A DNA stretch of 64,000 bases from Berkiella_A sp050252335. GTDB lineage: Bacteria; Pseudomonadota; Gammaproteobacteria; Berkiellales; Berkiellaceae. The position numbers and the translations under genes are program-made. The notes below the pieces were generated by a model. That model worked only from the letters and a program-made list of their open reading frames with translations. It was not told the origin of the DNA and did not search any database. Where the stretch lies: positions 26,928-90,927 of the forward strand of contig JBFWLB010000005.1 in assembly GCA_050252335.1 (NCBI GenBank), given 5' to 3'. Every line of letters begins with the position of its first letter. Within the stretch, counting starts at the first letter, position 1. Shown one piece after another: positions 59,802 to 64,000 of this stretch.

Positions 59802-60716
59802 ATGCGTAGGGTCATTTTTAACCAAAAAGGCGGCGTGGGAAAATCGACAATCACCTGCAATCTTGCTGCTATCAGCGCCGAAAAAGGACTAAAAACACTC
59901 GTTGTCGATCTAGATCCACAAGCGAATTCAACGCAATATCTCTTGGGCAACAAGGCCACTCTCTGTAAACCAACCTTGGCAGACTACTTTAATGAAATCC
60001 TAAATTTTAGTTTTAGCGCATCTCAGGCACAGAACTATATACACGCAACGCCTTTTAAAAATTTATACATATTACCAAGCTGTCACGAACTTGAGTTTTT
60101 AATGACAGAGCTGGATACACGACACAAGATGTATAAACTAAGAAATCTACTCGATCAATGTGGCCACTTTGATAATATCTTTATGGACACACCACCCGCC
60201 ATGAATATTTTTACTCAGTCGGCTCTAATATCTACAGATACCTGCCTTATTCCCTTTGATTGTGATTTATTTTCTCGTAACGCCATCTACCATTTATTTA
60301 AAGGCGTGACGGATATTAGAGAAAAATATAACAAACATTTGCGTGTTGAGGGTGTTATTGTCAATCAATTTATGCCACAAGCAAGTTTACCTAAAAAATT
60401 AGTTGATGAACTTATAAATGAAGGCTTACCCATCATACCAACCTATTTAACCTCAAGTGTTGTGATCCGAGAGTCGCATGATTCCGCGCTCCCTATGATT
60501 CACTTTGCTAAAAAACATAAAATCACGACTGAATTTTTAAGAATCTTTCAAACCCTTCAAACAAGAGAAATTACGCAGCCAGATGCCTTTCGTTTATGCC
60601 CTAAAGTCGTAGAAAATCCTGATAATTTCATTGCGCAGCATGATTTTTCCAATTCTTCTAATGCATACGAAGAAATTGAAGAGGAAACAAATATTCTAGA
60701 AACAGCTGATTGTTAA
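59802..60716 (+). CDS. ParA-family ATPase, orphan
   Basis: 304 residues. Deviant Walker A KGGVGKST at 9-16, VDLDPQANST (A'), and MDTPPAMNIF (Walker B) define a ParA/Soj-type ATPase. Such proteins position DNA, pili or other cargo. No parB or centromere-like iterons adjoin it, so it is probably not a plasmid partition system but an orphan chromosomal ParA. GGAG precedes the ATG. The C-terminal 40 residues are Glu/Asn-rich. It is followed after 8 bases by the spermidine-synthase-like gene. Confidence 0.85.
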   Translation: MRRVIFNQKGGVGKSTITCNLAAISAEKGLKTLVVDLDPQANSTQYLLGNKATLCKPTLADYFNEILNFSFSASQAQNYIHATPFKNLYILPSCHELEFLMTELDTRHKMYKLRNLLDQCGHFDNIFMDTPPAMNIFTQSALISTDTCLIPFDCDLFSRNAIYHLFKGVTDIREKYNKHLRVEGVIVNQFMPQASLPKKLVDELINEGLPIIPTYLTSSVVIRESHDSALPMIHFAKKHKITTEFLRIFQTLQTREITQPDAFRLCPKVVENPDNFIAQHDFSNSSNAYEEIEEETNILETADC

Positions 60717-60723
60717 GCTGTAT

Positions 60724-62799
60724 ATGAATAAACTAATCTATGCTTGCACAACTTTCTTAAGTGCTTTTTTAATTTTTATTATCCAACCTGTACTAGCCAA
60801 GAGTTTACTTCCTTCTTTTGGTGGCTCTGTATTTGTTTGGATAGTATGTATGCTATTTTTTCAAGGTGGCTTATTACTCGGCTACACCTATGCCTATTTA
60901 CTCTCTAAACAACGCTTCACACTTCAAGTCACTGTACATTGTTGTATGTTGGCACTGTCTTTTTATTTCATCGATAATACTTTGCCAAGTTCACTCACCG
61001 ACTCCCGGCAGTGGCCTCCTCTTATATTAATGCAATTGCTCACGCTCAAAATTTTGCTACCATTTTCCCTACTTTCTTCCACAAGTCCTTTATTACAAAG
61101 CTGGTACTGTCAGATAAAAAAAACAGATTTCCCTTATTATTTTTATTCCATTTCAAATGCAGGCTCTCTCTTAGGCTTATTCTGCTTTCCTTTTGCGCTG
61201 GAGTGGTGGTTAAGCTTAGATCAACAAATAGCGGGTTGGAATATCTTATATTTTATCTTTGCTGGCCTATGCACCTTATCCGCTCTACCTTTACTTGGAT
61301 TAAAAACTAAATATATTGAGAAGATTGACGCAGATACGACAGTACCAACTCGCAATACCATATTACTATGGCTGGGACTTAGCATGCTCAGCAGTGCTTT
61401 TATGTTGGCAAGCACTAATTTTATCTTACAAAATATTATTAACATGCCTCTTATTTGGATATTGCCACTATCACTCTATTTAGTAACCTTTATAGTGACT
61501 TTTGCTAAGCCTAAGCAATATAACCGAAACTTCTGGGCACTCTCTATTGGGATATGGACTCTATTATTAGCTTGGTCTATACACAGTAACGCAATTGTAA
61601 ACAACCTCTTGAATGGCGTTATCGTTGTTTTAGCTTTACTCTATTCCGTATGTATGTTGTGCCATGGAGAATTAATCCAACGCAAACCAAGCACACAATA
61701 CTTAACTTTATTTTATTTAATTATGTCACTCGGTGGTGTGTTCGGCGGGCTCTTCGTCACGCTGGGCGGTTATTGGCTCTTTAATGATTTATGGGATTTC
61801 TATATCCCCTTTATTATAATTTCTGGTATCAGTGCATATATATTGTATAAGCAATACTCTGCAACGCAGCATAAATGGGATTTATTTGCTATATCATGTA
61901 GTGTGCTTAGCTTATGCGCTTTTGGATTAGTACATCTAGAACCTATATTTAACAATCATATTCATCTCATAACGAAAACCAGAAGTGCTTATGGCATTAT
62001 CAGGGTAGAAGATGTTCATTCTGCAACACACCCAGATAATAACCATCGACGCTTAGTACATGGTCCAATTATCCATGGTAAACAGTTTTTGGCTCCCCTT
62101 CATAAAAATATTGCAACTACCTATTATGGCAAAAAATCTGGTGTAGGCTATTCCCTCCATTTTTTAAGGAAACACACCCCCTCTTTGAAAATAGCCGTTA
62201 TCGGTTTAGGGGCAGGCACCATTGCTGCCTTGTGCAATAGTAAAGACCAAATAGATTTCTATGAAATAGACTCTAAAATGCTCTCTATTAGTCAGATTTA
62301 TTTTAGTTTTATTCAAAACTCCAAAGCTAAGACAAATTTTTATTTAGGTGATGGCCGAATTGAGATGCAGAGAATATTAAAGCAGCTTGGCTCACAACAA
62401 TATGATTTGATTGCACTTGACGCTTTTAATGGTGATTCTATTCCTTTCCATTTAATCACTGTAGAAGCTCTTGAAATGTATCGTCAGCATTTAAAACCAA
62501 ATGGCATCATTGCCTTTCATACTTCAAACAAGTTTATTGATCTCAAACCCATCACCCAAGCACTTGCACAACATAAATCGCTCTGGCATTTTTGGGTAGA
62601 AACAACTGGTGAACCTAAAGCAGGTACATTACCTTCTACTTGGGCATTGCTGTCTCGCAATCCTGAATTAGCGCCTTGGCTCTATCAAGTCGATCAATCA
62701 ATCAACTTATCTCAAAAAGCCAAAAAATCTTTACTGTGGACAGACAAAGAAAATAGTATGTTGCCACTCATTGTCTGGAGTCCGCCCAATAGTTCCTGA
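60724..62799 (+). CDS. Membrane protein with spermidine-synthase-like methyltransferase-fold domain
   Basis: 691 residues. About 12 membrane segments (residues 1-420, beginning FLSAFLIFIIQPVLAKSLLP) are fused to a soluble domain (about 430-690) with the SAM-type motif AVIGLGAGTIAAL, acidic ring FYEIDSKML and LIALDAFNGDSIPFHLI (aspartates of the aminopropyltransferase site). This MFS-like plus spermidine-synthase fusion family is widespread and mostly uncharacterised. Whether it makes polyamines or uses another acceptor is unknown. It lies 8 bases after the ParA gene and is convergent with pyrD. Confidence 0.8.
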   Translation: MNKLIYACTTFLSAFLIFIIQPVLAKSLLPSFGGSVFVWIVCMLFFQGGLLLGYTYAYLLSKQRFTLQVTVHCCMLALSFYFIDNTLPSSLTDSRQWPPLILMQLLTLKILLPFSLLSSTSPLLQSWYCQIKKTDFPYYFYSISNAGSLLGLFCFPFALEWWLSLDQQIAGWNILYFIFAGLCTLSALPLLGLKTKYIEKIDADTTVPTRNTILLWLGLSMLSSAFMLASTNFILQNIINMPLIWILPLSLYLVTFIVTFAKPKQYNRNFWALSIGIWTLLLAWSIHSNAIVNNLLNGVIVVLALLYSVCMLCHGELIQRKPSTQYLTLFYLIMSLGGVFGGLFVTLGGYWLFNDLWDFYIPFIIISGISAYILYKQYSATQHKWDLFAISCSVLSLCAFGLVHLEPIFNNHIHLITKTRSAYGIIRVEDVHSATHPDNNHRRLVHGPIIHGKQFLAPLHKNIATTYYGKKSGVGYSLHFLRKHTPSLKIAVIGLGAGTIAALCNSKDQIDFYEIDSKMLSISQIYFSFIQNSKAKTNFYLGDGRIEMQRILKQLGSQQYDLIALDAFNGDSIPFHLITVEALEMYRQHLKPNGIIAFHTSNKFIDLKPITQALAQHKSLWHFWVETTGEPKAGTLPSTWALLSRNPELAPWLYQVDQSINLSQKAKKSLLWTDKENSMLPLIVWSPPNSS

Positions 62800-62809
62800 A
62801 CTGAATCTA

Positions 62810-63838
62810 TTAAGATTCTTTATGAGAAATTTGACTCAAAATTTCTTGAATGAGTGAGGGTCCCTTATAAATAAGACCCGTGTATATTTGCAAGAAATCA
62901 GCACCTGACTCAAGCTTTTTAGCAGCTGTTGCGCCGTCCGTTATGCCCCCCACACCTATCAAGGTTATGCGGTTACCAACGTGCGCTTTGATGTGGCTTA
63001 AAATCTGATTTGATTTCTCAAACAAGGGTGCACCACTTAAGCCTCCCTGTTCATTCTGCTGGCTGTCTTTAAGATTCAAATTCCTCGCAATCGTTGTATT
63101 GGTCGCTATAACACCTTCAATTTTATAGATCAAAAAAGAATTTAACATTTCATCTAAATCATTTATTTCGATATCTGGTGCAATTTTGACACAGATGGGT
63201 AAAGGTTTTTTAGCAGAACTATATTTAGATTGTGCTTCTTTGAGCTTGTATAACAAGGTATTCAAATAATCTGCTTTTTGCAATTCTCTTAAGCCAGGTG
63301 TATTGGGGGAAGATATATTAATGGTAATATAATCTGCATAAGGTGCCACTTTATGAAAACAGGTGAGATAATCTTCACCTGCTTTTTCATTAGGTGTGTC
63401 TTTGTTTTTACCAATATTCACGCCTAAAAGTGCTTGTCCTTGATAGGTTCTAATATTCTCTACTAAAGCATCTACGCCAAGATTATTAAAACCCAAACGA
63501 TTAATCAGAGCCGTGTCTTTCACCAAACGGAACAAACGCGGCTTAGGATTTCCCATTTGTGCTAAGGGCGTTACTGTACCTACCTCAATAAATCCAAACC
63601 CAAGTTTATCCCATACTTTTAATAATTCACCATTTTTATCAAGACCTGCAGCCAAACCTAAGAGATTTCGTACTTCTAACCCCATCATTTTTTTCTGCAA
63701 TTTTGATTCTTGCGCAAAAGAGCAAAGGCTAGCTGGCCACCACGCTAAGCCTTTCAACAACTGAAAGCTTAAGTGGTGAGCAGTTTCAGGCTGTAATTGA
63801 AATAACAGCGGTCTTAATAAAGGATAGGCAAAAAACAT
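62810..63838 (-). CDS. pyrD: Dihydroorotate dehydrogenase (quinone), class 2
   Basis: 342 residues; E. coli PyrD has 336. An N-terminal membrane-binding extension (residues 1-45), FMN site GLAAGLDKNGE, GFGFIEVGTVTPLAQMGNPKPRLFRL, NISSPNTPGLRELQ with the catalytic Ser, GVIATNTT and IGVGGITDGATA-like (LIGVGGITDGATAAKKL) identify class 2. It oxidises dihydroorotate to orotate with ubiquinone, in pyrimidine synthesis. The ATG overlaps the TAA of the upstream glutamate dehydrogenase gene (TAATG), so it is translationally coupled. Confidence 0.95.
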   Translation of the reverse strand: MFFAYPLLRPLLFQLQPETAHHLSFQLLKGLAWWPASLCSFAQESKLQKKMMGLEVRNLLGLAAGLDKNGELLKVWDKLGFGFIEVGTVTPLAQMGNPKPRLFRLVKDTALINRLGFNNLGVDALVENIRTYQGQALLGVNIGKNKDTPNEKAGEDYLTCFHKVAPYADYITINISSPNTPGLRELQKADYLNTLLYKLKEAQSKYSSAKKPLPICVKIAPDIEINDLDEMLNSFLIYKIEGVIATNTTIARNLNLKDSQQNEQGGLSGAPLFEKSNQILSHIKAHVGNRITLIGVGGITDGATAAKKLESGADFLQIYTGLIYKGPSLIQEILSQISHKES

Positions 63839-64000
63839 TAAACCGCCGTATCCTTATTCGCTTGTAAATGCTGACATTCCAAAGTGCTAATATGTGCTAA
63901 CTCCATCAGTTCACGCAACGCAACTGAAAACATCGTAAAATCTCGGTTCGTAATAGATTTTAGATCAGAAATCATAAGGCGCCATCTATCCACAAAAACC
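63838..64000 (-). CDS. gdhB: C-terminus of NAD-specific glutamate dehydrogenase (partial)
   Basis: The minus strand from 63999 to the TAA at 63838-63840 reads 53 codons: DRWRLMISDLKSITNRDFTM, FSVALRELMELAHISTLE and a short tail. The FSVALREL segment matches the end of the large (about 1,600-residue) NAD-glutamate dehydrogenases (AMLSVALRELR in Pseudomonas GdhB). Gammaproteobacteria often have this gene next to pyrD. The rest lies outside the window, so the assignment depends on this tail and on synteny. Confidence 0.7.
   Translation of the reverse strand, partial: VFVDRWRLMISDLKSITNRDFTMFSVALRELMELAHISTLECQHLQANKDTAV

Noticed and set aside
59802..60716. Plasmid partition locus
   Set aside because: No ParB, replication gene or iterons; the neighbours are chromosomal housekeeping genes.

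Overview
The window is a stretch of an A+T-rich gammaproteobacterial chromosome. The gene set (HrpA, GlpK/GlpD, FadL/FadE/FadJ/FadI, PurU, NagZ, an E. coli-type LexA DNA-binding domain with an E. coli-type SOS box, SLT70-type transglycosylase, class 2 PyrD, large NAD-glutamate dehydrogenase) fits Gammaproteobacteria. Ankyrin-repeat proteins, a Pht-like MFS carrier and large proteins of unknown family suggest a host-associated member, probably of Legionellales (Coxiella/Legionella/Berkiella-like). That placement is inference; no rRNA, tRNA or CRISPR array was seen.

Layout. 0-0.6 kb: start of a type IV minor-pilin operon (PilV-like, PilW-like) running off the left edge. 0.9-9.9 kb: hrpA, an M61 peptidase and glpK on the minus strand, divergent from glpD. 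9.9-11.3 kb: an IS200-like/RAYT transposase between GGACAGCCA repeats. 11.3-18.1 kb: a YafJ-like amidotransferase, a TolC/HlyD/MacB-type exporter operon and a YbaK-HDOD fusion. 18.4-22.5 kb: two MFS carriers and dacB. 22.6-28.4 kb: an accessory island with an ankyrin gene remnant, a large protein with an HxGH nucleotidyltransferase motif, an 856-residue ankyrin-like protein and an orphan. 28.6-34.2 kb: purU, a membrane protein, a small ankyrin protein, a degenerate HPt-like protein, and a lipid trio (enoyl-CoA isomerase, ketoacyl synthase III, hotdog thioesterase). 34.3-38.4 kb: purine salvage and wall-recycling cluster (thioinosine phosphorylase, HPRT, NagZ, L,D-transpeptidase), a small secreted protein and a TetR regulator. 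38.6-50.6 kb: fatty-acid uptake and beta-oxidation (FadL, two thiolases, two multifunctional enzymes, FadE). 51-56.3 kb: a small acidic protein, lexA, pabA/trpG, slt and an RsbW-like ATPase. 56.8-64 kb: korAB, ParA, a spermidine-synthase-like membrane protein, pyrD and the 3' end of an NAD-glutamate dehydrogenase gene.

The intergenic DNA is rich in structured repeats of several families: a 129-bp element with TTATAGTC ends, CACTTTTTGAAG-ended MITE-like elements including one with 81-bp inverted arms, a multi-hairpin element whose two copies co-vary and flank the fadN-fadA pair, GGACAGCCA units beside the RAYT gene, and a 121-bp tandem repeat upstream of lexA. Several of these supply the stop codon or C-terminal codons of neighbouring genes.

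The most striking single observation is that LexA carries the equivalents of A84S, G85D (the substitution of the uncleavable E. coli lexA3 allele) and K156R, while keeping a normal DNA-binding domain and a normal SOS box in its own promoter.
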